Positions 1 to 8,398 of a stretch of DNA of 64,000 bases are shown here, in pieces. A program made the translations under genes and the position numbers. Source of the DNA: Gammaproteobacteria bacterium LSUCC0096 (GTDB lineage Bacteria; Pseudomonadota; Gammaproteobacteria; Pseudomonadales; Litorivicinaceae); assembly GCA_008087055.1 (NCBI GenBank), contig VIEA01000001.1, forward strand, positions 781,346 through 845,345, written 5' to 3'. The notes under the pieces were generated by a model. It was not told the origin of the DNA. It saw nothing but the letters and a program-made list of their open reading frames with translations, and did not search any database. How positions within the stretch are numbered: position 1 is the first letter of the stretch; every line of letters starts with the position of its first letter.

Positions 1-955
1 GAAGGCTGACGGCCTGCCAACCTATCATCTGGCCAACGTGGTTGATGATCATTTGATGGGCATCACGCATGTCATCCGTGGTGAGGAGTGGATTCCGTCA
101 GCGCCGAAGCATCAGTTGCTTTATCACTATTTCGGGTGGGAGATGCCTGAACTGTGTCACCTTCCATTACTGCGGAATCCGGATCAGTCGAAATTAAGTA
201 AGCGTAAGAACCCAACATCAATCTTGTTCTATCGAGATCAAGGCTTTTTACCTGAAGCACTTTTGAATTACCTGGGTCGCATGGGATGGTCGATGCCTGA
301 CGAACGGGAGCAATTCAGCCTCAAAGAGATGATCGAAGCATTTAATATCGATCGCGTCTCTCTTGGCGGGCCGATTTTTGATCTCGAGAAACTGACTTGG
401 CTGAACGGTCAATGGCTTAAAAACACGCTGACTGATGAAGAATATCGTTCTCGTTTGATGGAGTGGATGTGTTCAGAGGCCTTTTTTGAATCAGCGTTGC
501 CACATTTGAAGTCCCGTATTGATGTATTTTCAGAGGCGAGCCAGTGGTTGAATCCGCTATGGCTCAAGGACGTTCCGGTTTCTGAAGAGGCGCTCGATCA
601 ATTGGGCCTCGAGAAAGAGGTCCTGGCTAACACATTGCAATACCTAATTTGGCGTTTTGAGAGTATCTCGACATGGAGTAGAGAGCTGATTGAGGCAGAA
701 ATTCGTTGGGTTGCGGATTCACTCGGTTTGAAGCTTAAAGATGTGATGCCAGTTGTATTTATTGTCCTGAGTGGGACTCGCCAGGCAATCAGCGCATTTG
801 ATCTTGCTGTGCTTCTGGGCCCTGATCGAACGCGCGCTCGTGTCAGGGCTGGGTTAGAGGCGGCGGGTGGCGTTTCTAAGAAAGGTCTCAAGCGATTGGA
901 GAAGAGCTATCAAGAAGCACTTCAATCCATTGACACCGTCAAGGATGCGAACTAA
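1..955 (+). CDS. gltX: Glutamyl-tRNA synthetase, 3' part (5' end outside window)
   Basis: Charges tRNA-Glu with glutamate in the cytoplasm. The reading frame is open from base 2, so the gene enters from the left and about the last 317 residues are present. The visible part has the class I synthetase KMSKS-type signature as KLSKRK, preceded by the family's HVIRGEEW and HLPLLRN stretches of the catalytic domain, and then the helical anticodon-binding domain. The codon at 38 is only an internal GTG. The stop lies 20 bases before a tRNA-Ala gene. That gap is too short for an obvious separate promoter, so the tRNA may be co-transcribed with gltX or start from a promoter inside it. A gltX/tRNA-Ala neighbourhood is familiar in gammaproteobacteria. 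The product call is very secure; only the 5' end is missing. Confidence 0.96.
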   Translation, partial: KADGLPTYHLANVVDDHLMGITHVIRGEEWIPSAPKHQLLYHYFGWEMPELCHLPLLRNPDQSKLSKRKNPTSILFYRDQGFLPEALLNYLGRMGWSMPDEREQFSLKEMIEAFNIDRVSLGGPIFDLEKLTWLNGQWLKNTLTDEEYRSRLMEWMCSEAFFESALPHLKSRIDVFSEASQWLNPLWLKDVPVSEEALDQLGLEKEVLANTLQYLIWRFESISTWSRELIEAEIRWVADSLGLKLKDVMPVVFIVLSGTRQAISAFDLAVLLGPDRTRARVRAGLEAAGGVSKKGLKRLEKSYQEALQSIDTVKDAN

Positions 956-975
956 CCTTCGCGTCCTCTTGAAAT

Positions 976-1051
<76 letters not shown>

Positions 1052-1123
1052 TTTCTTTTCAACCTGCTCATTGATCGTTAAGGTGTCATTACCATTCGGT
1101 CAATTATAAAAATAGGGTGGGTT

Positions 1124-1324
1124 ATGAAACTAATTTTTGTTCTTGTCTATTTCGTACCGGGAAGTTTTGAACCTGTCGAGACAGGTATGCAGTTTGAATC
1201 CCTTGCGGAGTGCAACGATGCCGCATTTGAGATGGCGGCGTCGTTTGACATGAAGTACACCATGCAATGTGTCCCGCAGGACTCAGGCGATAGCCTCCCT
1301 CAGGTATCCCTACTCAAAATTTGA
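1124..1324 (+). CDS. Small exported-type protein with paired cysteines, function unknown
   Basis: A 66-residue product with a hydrophobic N-terminus (MKLIFVLVYFVPG), then an F-E-S-L-A-E-C segment and a second cysteine in MQCVP near the C-terminus. The two cysteines could form a disulfide if the protein is exported. It resembles in plan the second small protein of this window at 42524-42793, which has Y-E-A-R-S-E-C and R-Y-C-M, and both lie just downstream of tRNA genes. The ribosome binding site is weak (GGGTGG at 1115-1120). I do not recognise a named family and assign no function. Coding is supported by the conserved layout shared with the second copy and by the lack of another gene in this interval. 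Confidence 0.6.
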   Translation: MKLIFVLVYFVPGSFEPVETGMQFESLAECNDAAFEMAASFDMKYTMQCVPQDSGDSLPQVSLLKI

Positions 1325-1534
1325 TGCGCTGCAAAAAGCGAGTGCGTCCAATGGATACTTCCTTCGTTCACTGTTTTTGGTAGGTTCATTGCTCATAACG
1401 TATTTGGAAATTTGCGCATAGCAACATTTGTCTCAAACTTTTGGTTAGGACGTTTTGCACTGCGTGCGCGTTTCTTTTAACATTGCTTTAATATTCTTTT
1501 AAGTAATAACGATAGAACTCTTTGGAAGGGTAAT

Positions 1535-2851
1535 ATGACGAAGCTGTATGAACCGTCTCTACCGAAGCTGATGGAAGCGATTGCGACTGAAGCGAAGGGC
1601 ATGAGAGGCATGGACCGCCGTAATTTTCTCAAAGGCGGTATCGCGGCAGTAGCAGGTCTTTCGAGCGTGCAAATGATTCCGAAAGCCAACGCATCTGCAA
1701 ATCTTCCACCGAATCTTCCTGAATGGCAGAGCTACTTGGGCCGTGGTGTTGTTGCCAAGCCATATGGTGAGCCTTCTGAATTTGAAGATCTGCAACGTCG
1801 TACCGTTCCTTGGTTGACTGCTGATGCGGCTTCATCGATCTCGATGACTCCGTTGCAGGACCTTGAAGGGATTATCACCCCGAGTGGTGTGGTCTTCGAG
1901 CGATATCACGGTGGGATTCCAAATGTAAATCCAGATCAGCATCGTTTGATTATTCACGGCTTGGTTGAACGCCCATTGGTTTTGACAATGGATGACCTCA
2001 AGCGCATGCCATCGGTTTCGGAAATTCGATTCATCGAATGTCCAGCGAATGGTGGTATGGAATGGCGTGGCGCTCAAATGGAAGCGCTACAGTTCACGCA
2101 TGGCATGTTGTCTTGCTGTGAATGGACTGGCGTTAAATTGTCGACGCTGCTTGATGAGGTTGGTGTGAAGCCAGAGGGCAAATGGATTCTGGCAGAAGGT
2201 GCAGACGCATCTGGTATGTCGCGATCAATTCCACTCGAGAAAGCTCTTGACGATACAATCATCGCCTGGGGACAAAACGGTGAAGCGCTCCGCCCAGAGC
2301 AGGGCTATCCACTACGCATGCTAAATCCAGGTTGGGAAGGTAATACATCTGTCAAATGGTTGCGTCGTCTTGAAATCGGCGATAAGCCTTGGCACCACCG
2401 TGAAGAAACATCGAAGTACACAGACTTGATGCCAGATGGACGTGCACGTCGCTTCACTTGGGTTCAGGAAGCGAACTCGGTGATCACTTCGCCATGCCCA
2501 GAAAATCCTTTGACTCAACCAGGATTCCTTGAAATTCGTGGTTTTGCATGGTCTGGTCGCGGCAAGATCAAAGCTGTCGATATTTCTTTCGACGGTGGTG
2601 TGAATTGGGAGCGTGCTGAGCTGAAAGGTCTTGTCCTTTCGAAAGCATTGACCCAATTTAGCTTCAAGACGAAGTGGAACGGTCAGCCTTGGTTGCTGCA
2701 ATCACGCGCAATCGACGAGACTGGCTACGTTCAGCCAACGTTGAAGCAGTTACGTGATGAGCGCGGCGGCTGGTCGATCTATCACAAGAACTCAATCCAT
2801 ACATGGAACGTTACGGAAAGCGGAGATGTCTTCAATGTTCAAATCTCTTAA
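1535..2851 (+). CDS. soxC: Sulfane dehydrogenase molybdoprotein SoxC
   Basis: Molybdenum subunit of the periplasmic SoxCD sulfane dehydrogenase. It oxidises the SoxY-bound cysteine persulfide by six electrons, allowing complete thiosulfate oxidation to sulfate. The 438-residue protein has a Tat-type signal with twin arginines at residues 28-29 (DRRNFLKGG) followed by a hydrophobic stretch and a PKANASA-like cleavage region. The sulfite-oxidase fold follows, with the expected Mo-ligand cysteine in FIECPANGG (Cys169) and a C-terminal Mo-cofactor dimerisation domain. The start at 1535 has a good Shine-Dalgarno (GGAAGGG, 1524-1530). An internal ATG at 1610 would begin just before the twin arginines and is the alternative. 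It overlaps soxD by 17 bases. Moco genes lie about 10 kb downstream. The 210 bases upstream (1325-1534) hold no gene, and I could not fix a promoter there with confidence. Confidence 0.95.
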   Translation: MTKLYEPSLPKLMEAIATEAKGMRGMDRRNFLKGGIAAVAGLSSVQMIPKANASANLPPNLPEWQSYLGRGVVAKPYGEPSEFEDLQRRTVPWLTADAASSISMTPLQDLEGIITPSGVVFERYHGGIPNVNPDQHRLIIHGLVERPLVLTMDDLKRMPSVSEIRFIECPANGGMEWRGAQMEALQFTHGMLSCCEWTGVKLSTLLDEVGVKPEGKWILAEGADASGMSRSIPLEKALDDTIIAWGQNGEALRPEQGYPLRMLNPGWEGNTSVKWLRRLEIGDKPWHHREETSKYTDLMPDGRARRFTWVQEANSVITSPCPENPLTQPGFLEIRGFAWSGRGKIKAVDISFDGGVNWERAELKGLVLSKALTQFSFKTKWNGQPWLLQSRAIDETGYVQPTLKQLRDERGGWSIYHKNSIHTWNVTESGDVFNVQIS

Positions 2852-3806
2852 TCTTGGAGTGGCTGCCGTTGCGCTGGCAGTGTCGGGAGCAGTATCCGCT
2901 GGCCCATTGGGAATTGGTTCAACAGCAACTCCTGAAATGATCGCGGGATGGGATATCGATATCCGTCCTGATGGAACTGGATTGCCTGCTGGTGAAGGTT
3001 CCGTCGCAGAGGGTGAAGGTCTCTATGAAGCGAAGTGTGCTAGTTGCCATGGTTTGTTTGGTGAAGGTGCAGGTCGTTGGCCTGTCCTAGCCGGTGGCGA
3101 GGGTACTCTTGATACGGCGCACCCAGAAAAGACAGTTGGTTCTTATTGGCCGTATGCATCGACTCTTTGGGATTACATTCACCGCGCGATGCCTTACCCA
3201 GCGCCACAGTCGTTGACTGACGACGAGGTGTATTCGATCTCTGCATATGTTCTTTATCTTAATGACATCGTCGACGATGATTTTGTTGCGAATAAAGAAA
3301 CATTTGCACAGGTTAAGATGCCTAACGAGCCAAACTTCTATATTGATGATCGCCCTGACGTGAAGAACGAGCGCTGTTTTAAGAACTGTGCTGATCCTAA
3401 GTCATTCAAAATCGTGACAACGATTAATGGTGTTACACCGACTGGTCACTTTAAAGAAGACTCTGGGGTTGCTGCCAACCACTACCAGGGAAATCCTTCA
3501 GATGCCAATGGCGGTGCGGCTGCACCTCAGAAAGTAGCGATGTCTGATGCCGCAACAGCGGGTAAGGCCGTGTATGATAAGGCTTGTCAGGCTTGTCACA
3601 ACATGGGTGTCGCCGGCGCTCCTAAAGTTGGCGATGTGGCCGGTTGGACTGATCGCATCAAGCAAGGTATGGCTACGTTGAATGATCATGCGATCAATGG
3701 CTACCAAGGTGCTAATGGCGTTATGCCTGCAAAAGGTGGCAATATGTCATTATCGGACGACGAAGTGAAAAACGCCGTTGCGTATATGGTTGAATCGAGT
3801 CAATAA
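2835..3806 (+). CDS. soxD: Diheme cytochrome c subunit SoxD
   Basis: Electron-accepting partner of SoxC in the periplasm. From the ATG at 2835 (GGAG at 2822-2825 as ribosome binding site) the protein has 323 residues, with a Sec signal ending near AVSAGPLG. It has two heme c sites: CASCH at residues 68-72 and CQACH at 251-255. A distal methionine candidate is visible in the C-terminal domain (GVMPAKG). Between the domains is an extra cysteine pair, CFKNC. The reading frame is open to 2754 inside soxC, but those upstream starts lack a signal peptide, which decides for 2835. The 17-base overlap with soxC suggests translational coupling of the two subunits. Confidence 0.95.
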   Translation: MFKSLNLGVAAVALAVSGAVSAGPLGIGSTATPEMIAGWDIDIRPDGTGLPAGEGSVAEGEGLYEAKCASCHGLFGEGAGRWPVLAGGEGTLDTAHPEKTVGSYWPYASTLWDYIHRAMPYPAPQSLTDDEVYSISAYVLYLNDIVDDDFVANKETFAQVKMPNEPNFYIDDRPDVKNERCFKNCADPKSFKIVTTINGVTPTGHFKEDSGVAANHYQGNPSDANGGAAAPQKVAMSDAATAGKAVYDKACQACHNMGVAGAPKVGDVAGWTDRIKQGMATLNDHAINGYQGANGVMPAKGGNMSLSDDEVKNAVAYMVESSQ

Positions 3807-3842
3807 GGCTCGCTTCAAAATTCATCAGGAGAGGAAACTATA

Positions 3843-4187
3843 ATGAAAGGGCAACTCCTAACAGCAATTCTGGCTTCAGCCTTAGTTGCGCCACTTGCAA
3901 GCGCTGCTGATGCAGATGCAATTGCAAAAGGAAAAGAAATTGCTTGGCACCGTCAGAAAGGCAACTGCCTAACTTGCCATATGGTCGAGGGTGCTGAGAT
4001 GCCGGGTAATGTTGGACCGCCACTGGTTGCAATGAAGGCTCGCTATCCAAATAAAGCGGACCTTCGTGCGCAGATCTGGGATCCGACCGCTCGGAATCCA
4101 ATGACAAGTATGCCTCCATTTGGAAAGAACCATATTCTTTCTGAAGAAGAGCTAGACCTTGTTGTTGAATACGTTCATTCACTTTAA
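3843..4187 (+). CDS. soxX: Monoheme cytochrome c SoxX
   Basis: Small c-type cytochrome of the SoxXA complex, which couples thiosulfate oxidatively to the SoxY cysteine. It has 114 residues with a signal peptide cleaved after LASAADA and one heme motif, CLTCH, at residues 42-46. The SoxX-typical segments GNVGPPLVAMKARYP and SMPPFGKN follow, the latter carrying the probable axial methionine. AGGAGAGGAA lies directly upstream. It sits between soxD and soxY, in the same transcription unit. Confidence 0.94.
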   Translation: MKGQLLTAILASALVAPLASAADADAIAKGKEIAWHRQKGNCLTCHMVEGAEMPGNVGPPLVAMKARYPNKADLRAQIWDPTARNPMTSMPPFGKNHILSEEELDLVVEYVHSL

Positions 4188-4209
4188 TTAACACGTAAGG
4201 AGAGTTGCG

Positions 4210-4662
4210 ATGGATCGTCGTAGCGTACTTAAAGTTGCAGGTGTTGTTTCAGCAGCTGCAACAGCTCTAGTGGCAATGCCACGTTTGGCAATGGCTGCCT
4301 ACACAGAAAAAGCATTTAAAGCAAAAGGTGGTGCTGACGCGCTTCAGAACGTGTATGGCGCAAACGCCACGACACCGAGTGATCAGGTGAAGCTGAAAGC
4401 TCCAGATATCGCTGAAAACGGTGCAGTTGTTCCTGTAGAAGTGGAAACTGATATGCAGGCAGAATCGATTGCGATTCTGATCGACGGTAACCCATCACCA
4501 TTGGCGTTGACTGCCGATATCCCAGCGGGCACGAAAGGTCTTGTGAAGACACGTTGCCGTATGGGTAAAACCACAAATGTAACAGCTGTTGTGAAGTCTG
4601 GCGGTAAGCTCTACACAGCATCTAAAGAAGTTAAAGTAACAATCGGCGGCTGCGGCGGTTAA
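4210..4662 (+). CDS. soxY: Sulfur-carrier protein SoxY
   Basis: Periplasmic swinging-arm carrier that holds the sulfur intermediate covalently on a C-terminal cysteine. Length is 150 residues. The N-terminus MDRRSVLKVAG carries twin arginines, in line with Tat export as a complex with SoxZ. The C-terminus is the diagnostic GGCGG pentapeptide, with the carrier cysteine at residue 148. AAGGAGAG lies upstream of the ATG. soxZ follows after 12 bases. Confidence 0.97.
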   Translation: MDRRSVLKVAGVVSAAATALVAMPRLAMAAYTEKAFKAKGGADALQNVYGANATTPSDQVKLKAPDIAENGAVVPVEVETDMQAESIAILIDGNPSPLALTADIPAGTKGLVKTRCRMGKTTNVTAVVKSGGKLYTASKEVKVTIGGCGG

Positions 4663-4674
4663 TAGGAGATCAAC

Positions 4675-4980
4675 ATGTCATCAATTCGTATCAAAGCTAA
4701 AGAGCGTAAAGGTGAAGTGGATGTGAAGTGCTTGATGAAGCACGACATGGAAACTGGTCTTCGTAAAGATAAAAGCGGTAAGAAGATCCCTGAGCATTGG
4801 ATTCAAGATGTCACAGCCGAGTTAAATGGCAAGGCGGTGTTCTCTTGTGCGTTCAATACGTCAATCTCAAAAGATCCGTACCTCGCGTTTGCTTTCTCGG
4901 GAAAGAAAGGTGATACCCTGAAGGTCTCATGGAAAGATAATACTGGCGCAACGGATTCTGCTGAAACCCAAATCAAGTAA
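4675..4980 (+). CDS. soxZ: Sulfur-carrier partner SoxZ
   Basis: Forms the SoxYZ heterodimer. The 101-residue protein has no signal peptide, as expected if it is exported piggy-back with Tat-targeted SoxY. Family features are the immunoglobulin-like beta segments IRIKAKERKGEVDVKCLMKH, HWIQDVTAELNGK and the closing SWKDNTGA. TAGGAGATCAAC precedes the start. It lies between soxY and soxA in the normal order. Confidence 0.95.
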   Translation: MSSIRIKAKERKGEVDVKCLMKHDMETGLRKDKSGKKIPEHWIQDVTAELNGKAVFSCAFNTSISKDPYLAFAFSGKKGDTLKVSWKDNTGATDSAETQIK

Positions 4981-5000
4981 TTGTTGTTGGAGACAGGGCA

Positions 5001-5840
5001 ATGAAAAAAATAATTCGTAACGTTGCTTTCGGTTTAGTCGGTCTTTCAGTATCGGCGGCTTCGGTCGCTGGTCCTGAGGAAGACCGTCAGGCTTTCCGAA
5101 AGTTCTATGAGAATCGTTTTCCACAAGTGCAGCCTATTGGCGACTTCCAGAACGGTGTGTATTCAATTCTTCCAGCAGCACGTGAGCAGTGGGAATCGAT
5201 TGAAGAGTTTCCTCCTTATGAGCTTGCGATTGAAGAAGGTGAGAAGATCTTTAACAAGACTTTTGCCAACGGCAAATCATTAAAGGATTGTTTCGGTGAA
5301 GATGGTGCCGTTCGCGAGCAGTATCCTCACTGGAATAAAGAGCGTGGCATGGTTATGACCATGGAGCTTGCAATCAACGAATGTCTGGAAGCGAATGGTG
5401 AAAAGCCATTGAAGTATAAGAAAGGTGCGATGGCTGCTGTTAGCGCATACATGGCTTATAACTCGCGCGGTCAGGTAATAAATGTGGAAATTCCATCTGA
5501 CGATCCTCGTGCACTCGCTGCGTACGAAGATGGTAAAGAGCATTTCTATACAAAACGTGGTCAGTTGAACTTTGCGTGTGCTGATTGCCACATGCATACA
5601 TCAGGTATGAACTATCGATCAGAAACGGTGTCGCCAGCATTTGGTCATCCGACGAACTGGCCGGTGTACCGAGCAAAATGGCAGGAGATGGGTACATTGC
5701 ATCGCCGTTTTGCGGGCTGTCATGACAATATCCGTGCGAATCCTTTCAAGGCACAGGGCGAAGAGTACCGTAACCTCGAGTACTTCATCAGCTACATGTC
5801 GAATGGTTTGGAATTCAACGGCCCGGCGGCACGTAAGTAA
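5001..5840 (+). CDS. soxA: L-cysteine S-thiosulfotransferase SoxA (single-heme type)
   Basis: Catalytic subunit of SoxXA. The 279-residue protein has a Sec signal ending near VSAASVAG. Only one heme motif is present, CADCH at residues 193-197. The N-terminal half has no CXXCH, but it keeps two cysteines (97 and 128) that probably form a disulfide, as in the monoheme SoxA type. The active-site cysteine that acts as heme ligand is in FAGC at residue 240, followed by HDNIRANPF. The start has GGAGACAGGGC upstream. The next gene encodes a SoxK-like SoxXA-binding protein, in line with the heterotrimeric SoxXAK arrangement. Confidence 0.94.
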   Translation: MKKIIRNVAFGLVGLSVSAASVAGPEEDRQAFRKFYENRFPQVQPIGDFQNGVYSILPAAREQWESIEEFPPYELAIEEGEKIFNKTFANGKSLKDCFGEDGAVREQYPHWNKERGMVMTMELAINECLEANGEKPLKYKKGAMAAVSAYMAYNSRGQVINVEIPSDDPRALAAYEDGKEHFYTKRGQLNFACADCHMHTSGMNYRSETVSPAFGHPTNWPVYRAKWQEMGTLHRRFAGCHDNIRANPFKAQGEEYRNLEYFISYMSNGLEFNGPAARK

Positions 5841-5849
5841 GGATTGTTT

Positions 5850-6161
5850 ATGAAACATGGATTGAAAAGCCTTGCGCTAGTTGCACTTATCGGATCATCA
5901 ACAGCATTTGCTGGTGGTCATGGCAAGTCGGCTGCGGCGTTAATCGAAGAGGCCACTGCTGGTTATAAGCAGGTTTCAAAAGAAACCACGTACCAGTGGA
6001 CCACAACCGTTAAGGTCATCAAGGCAGCTCAAAAGGCACTGGATGGTGGAAACGAAGCGGAAGCTAAGAAACTTGCACAGCAAGCTTTAGACTTGGTTGA
6101 GGCGACCCGTCAGCAGGCTCAAGTTGAGTCTCAAAATTGGAAGATGCGCGTTCCAAAATAA
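5850..6161 (+). CDS. soxK: Probable SoxXA-binding protein SoxK
   Basis: A 103-residue exported protein with a signal peptide ending STAFAGG and a mature part that is almost all helix, rich in Ala, Lys, Glu and Gln. The segments KVIKAAQKAL, EAEAKKLAQQALDL and RQQAQVESQ suggest a coiled-coil or helical hairpin. Position right after soxA and size match the SoxK/SAXB subunit that stabilises SoxXA. Sequence similarity alone would be weak evidence, so the name depends on context. The start at ATG 5850 has AAGGA upstream; an in-frame TTG at 5844 is less likely. It is the last gene before the operon terminator. Confidence 0.75.
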   Translation: MKHGLKSLALVALIGSSTAFAGGHGKSAAALIEEATAGYKQVSKETTYQWTTTVKVIKAAQKALDGGNEAEAKKLAQQALDLVEATRQQAQVESQNWKMRVPK

Positions 6162-6186
6162 GTGGAATATGTATTCATCCGAAAGA

Positions 6187-6214
6187 CGCGACCCCTGGGT
6201 CGCGTTTTTTTTTG
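6187..6214 (+). terminator. Rho-independent terminator of the soxCDXYZAK operon
   Basis: The stem CGCGACC/GGTCGCG is followed directly by a run of T from 6205. It lies 25 bases after the soxK stop and faces the terminator of the convergent soxB. Confidence 0.93.
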
Positions 6215-6334
6215 GCATTTTTTTCACTAAATATATTTGGTGTCGAGCTTGGCCGTAGCTTGGATAACAATGCGAGTGCGGTTCTCATATGAAAGACCCG
6301 TGGCGATAGCTCTGTCGATGGAACTACTCAAGGC

Positions 6335-6372
6335 AAAAAAATAGCCGCAGGAGCGCTATGCTCGTGCGGCTA
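6335..6372 (-). terminator. Rho-independent terminator of soxB
   Basis: Read on the minus strand, the outer stem TAGCCGCA/TGCGGCTA and inner GAGC/GCTC pairing form a long hairpin ending in seven T. It lies just beyond the soxB stop at 6391. The 120 bases between the two facing terminators (6215-6334) hold no gene that I can see. Confidence 0.9.
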
Positions 6373-6390
6373 CTCTAGTTAAAGAAACTG

Positions 6391-8301
6391 TTACGCAGTT
6401 TCTCCTGGGTAGTCAGCGATCCCTGGGTTGTCGTTCATGCCAACAACTTTCGGGTGATTGATCTTCTTCAAGCGTAGAACGTCATCAGAGTCTTTGTTCG
6501 CTAGGATGTAGTCCCGGATGATATCCCAAATCAGTCGACCATCCGGTGTGTTGTTCACAGTTGCCCAACCCGTGACTTTATAAGTCTTCTTCGGATCGAT
6601 TGCTTCACCATTATCCAACCGAGCATCAGTGATTCGTTCGCCGAGACCCTTTTTCGGCGCAATGGTGTAATCCATACCACCAACGCGAACCATATCACCG
6701 CCTGATTGAAGATACGGATCTGGGTCAAACAGGTTGTCTGCAACCGCCTCGAGCGTTGACATAAGTTGCTCACCTGTCATTTCGGAAACATACGTTTCAG
6801 AGTAGGTTGTGGCGACTTGGCTCATGACGTCATCCATCGTAATCCAGTCACCCTCGAGTGTTGTCGTACCCCAGCGAACACCAGCTGACATCGCAACATC
6901 TGCATCATATTCCCAGCGAAGTGCGTTACAGATCACCTGATCCCATGTGCCCATGAAGTTGCCGCGACGATAGAGAAGACGATCCGCTTTAGCGAGCTTT
7001 TCAGTCAAGATCTCGTCATAGGTTTTGCCCACCCATGCAGGGTTGTAGAACGCATCTTTACGGCGACTCTGGATGATTTTGTCTGTGTACTTTGTTTGAC
7101 GCATCTGAGAAATGAATGATTCCATTTCTTTATCAGCTTCAAGCCAGTCAGTAATGACCGGGAACATCTGATATGAAAGATCTTCGAGCTTTCCATCACC
7201 AAACTTAAAGTCCATGCATCCGACGAATTTGCCGTTGGATCCTGCATTCGTTACCCAGCAATCGTGTCCCGCTGGGTTCTTCACCTTCACCGGTAGAGGG
7301 CAGCCGTCGTGCGTGTGACCACCGAAAACAGCATTCAAGCCGGGAACACGTTCAGCCATCTTGACATCAACGTCCATCCCGTTATGCGACACCAAAACAA
7401 CAGCGTCTGGAGATTCGTCACCACGAATCTGTTCGACAAGCTCCGCCATATCGTCTTCACGCAGACCAAATGACCAATCCGGGAAGAACTCTTTCGGGTT
7501 GGCATTGGCAGTTCGTGGGAATGCCTGTCCAACGACCGCTATACGAGCGCCGTTAATTTCTTTGATCACATACGGCTGGAACGCATGCCCTGTGTCTTCA
7601 TCGTAGAGCCCTCGGCCATCGAACCGCTCGACGAGTGCAGGATAATCATCACCGAATAATGAATCTTCGAGCACGCGAACGTTTTGTCCGATGAAGTCAC
7701 CTTTAAACAGAGCAACGTTCGAGAGAACTTCATCCTCGCGGTAGGTAAATTCCCAGTGACCAACCATGACGTCAATGCCAAGAATGTTCGACGCTTCAAC
7801 CATGTCCACGCCACGTGTCCACAAGGATGTCGCTGAACCCTGCCACAAGTCACCGCCATCGACCGTCAATGTGTTTGACTGCCCGCCGGCTTGATCTCTT
7901 AATCGGTCAAGAAGCGTTTTGACATGCGCAAATCCACCCGTCCGACCAAGTTGTTCGGCGTGCTTTGCAAAGTTCAGGTATGTGAACGCATACTCCTCTG
8001 GCGAGCCTGGCTCAAAGCCATTTGCATCTAGGAATTGTTTTCCAACAATGTGCGGGAAACGACCATAAGCATCGCCTACACCTAAGTTGACGTTTGGTTC
8101 ACGAAAATACACAGGAAGTAACTGGCCGTGCACATCAGTAACGTGCAGAATTCGCGCATCACCTTCCATTGGCTTGTCATAAAATCCTGCTGGAGCTGAC
8201 TTGCTTGCGAGCGCTCGTGAGCTGTAAATAGCTGGAAGAGACCCAGCTGCAGCCGCTGCTGCCATCAGCTTCATAAATTGACGACGATTCAATGTATTCA
8301 T
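6391..8301 (-). CDS. soxB: S-sulfosulfanyl-L-cysteine sulfohydrolase SoxB
   Basis: Dimanganese hydrolase that releases sulfate from SoxY-bound sulfonate groups in the periplasm. From the ATG at 8301 (AAGGA upstream on the minus strand) it has 636 residues. A Tat signal carries twin arginines at residues 6-7 (NRRQFMKLM) followed by an alanine-rich core. Metal-binding and catalytic signatures of the metallophosphatase/5'-nucleotidase fold are visible: HVTDVHGQ, VDGGDLWQG, GHWEFTY (the SoxB version of the GNHE motif), LVSHNGMD and GGHTHD. The frame is open to 8364, but those residues precede the signal and are not needed. The gene is separated from soxXYZA and transcribed towards it, unlike the common soxXYZAB order. 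Confidence 0.96.
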   Translation of the reverse strand: MNTLNRRQFMKLMAAAAAAGSLPAIYSSRALASKSAPAGFYDKPMEGDARILHVTDVHGQLLPVYFREPNVNLGVGDAYGRFPHIVGKQFLDANGFEPGSPEEYAFTYLNFAKHAEQLGRTGGFAHVKTLLDRLRDQAGGQSNTLTVDGGDLWQGSATSLWTRGVDMVEASNILGIDVMVGHWEFTYREDEVLSNVALFKGDFIGQNVRVLEDSLFGDDYPALVERFDGRGLYDEDTGHAFQPYVIKEINGARIAVVGQAFPRTANANPKEFFPDWSFGLREDDMAELVEQIRGDESPDAVVLVSHNGMDVDVKMAERVPGLNAVFGGHTHDGCPLPVKVKNPAGHDCWVTNAGSNGKFVGCMDFKFGDGKLEDLSYQMFPVITDWLEADKEMESFISQMRQTKYTDKIIQSRRKDAFYNPAWVGKTYDEILTEKLAKADRLLYRRGNFMGTWDQVICNALRWEYDADVAMSAGVRWGTTTLEGDWITMDDVMSQVATTYSETYVSEMTGEQLMSTLEAVADNLFDPDPYLQSGGDMVRVGGMDYTIAPKKGLGERITDARLDNGEAIDPKKTYKVTGWATVNNTPDGRLIWDIIRDYILANKDSDDVLRLKKINHPKVVGMNDNPGIADYPGETA

Positions 8302-8398
8302 GCTTGTCCTTGCGGTCGTTTGAATGAATTCCTTGAAGGGTGAATATGCTGTGCTAGCATCCATTTTTCACTGACTTCTACTCACGAGTTTAATTCGT

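Noticed and set aside
1325-1534. Sigma70 promoter for the sox operon
   Set aside because: The best match (TTGCAC-17-TAACAT near 1455-1483) is too weak to report as a feature. A short GCAC-TGC-GTGC repeat at 1457-1467 overlaps it but is not enough evidence.
3838-4194. 118-residue open frame antisense to soxX
   Set aside because: It lies exactly opposite a clear SoxX gene with a heme motif and signal peptide. Its composition is a mirror of that coding frame and no family motif is seen.
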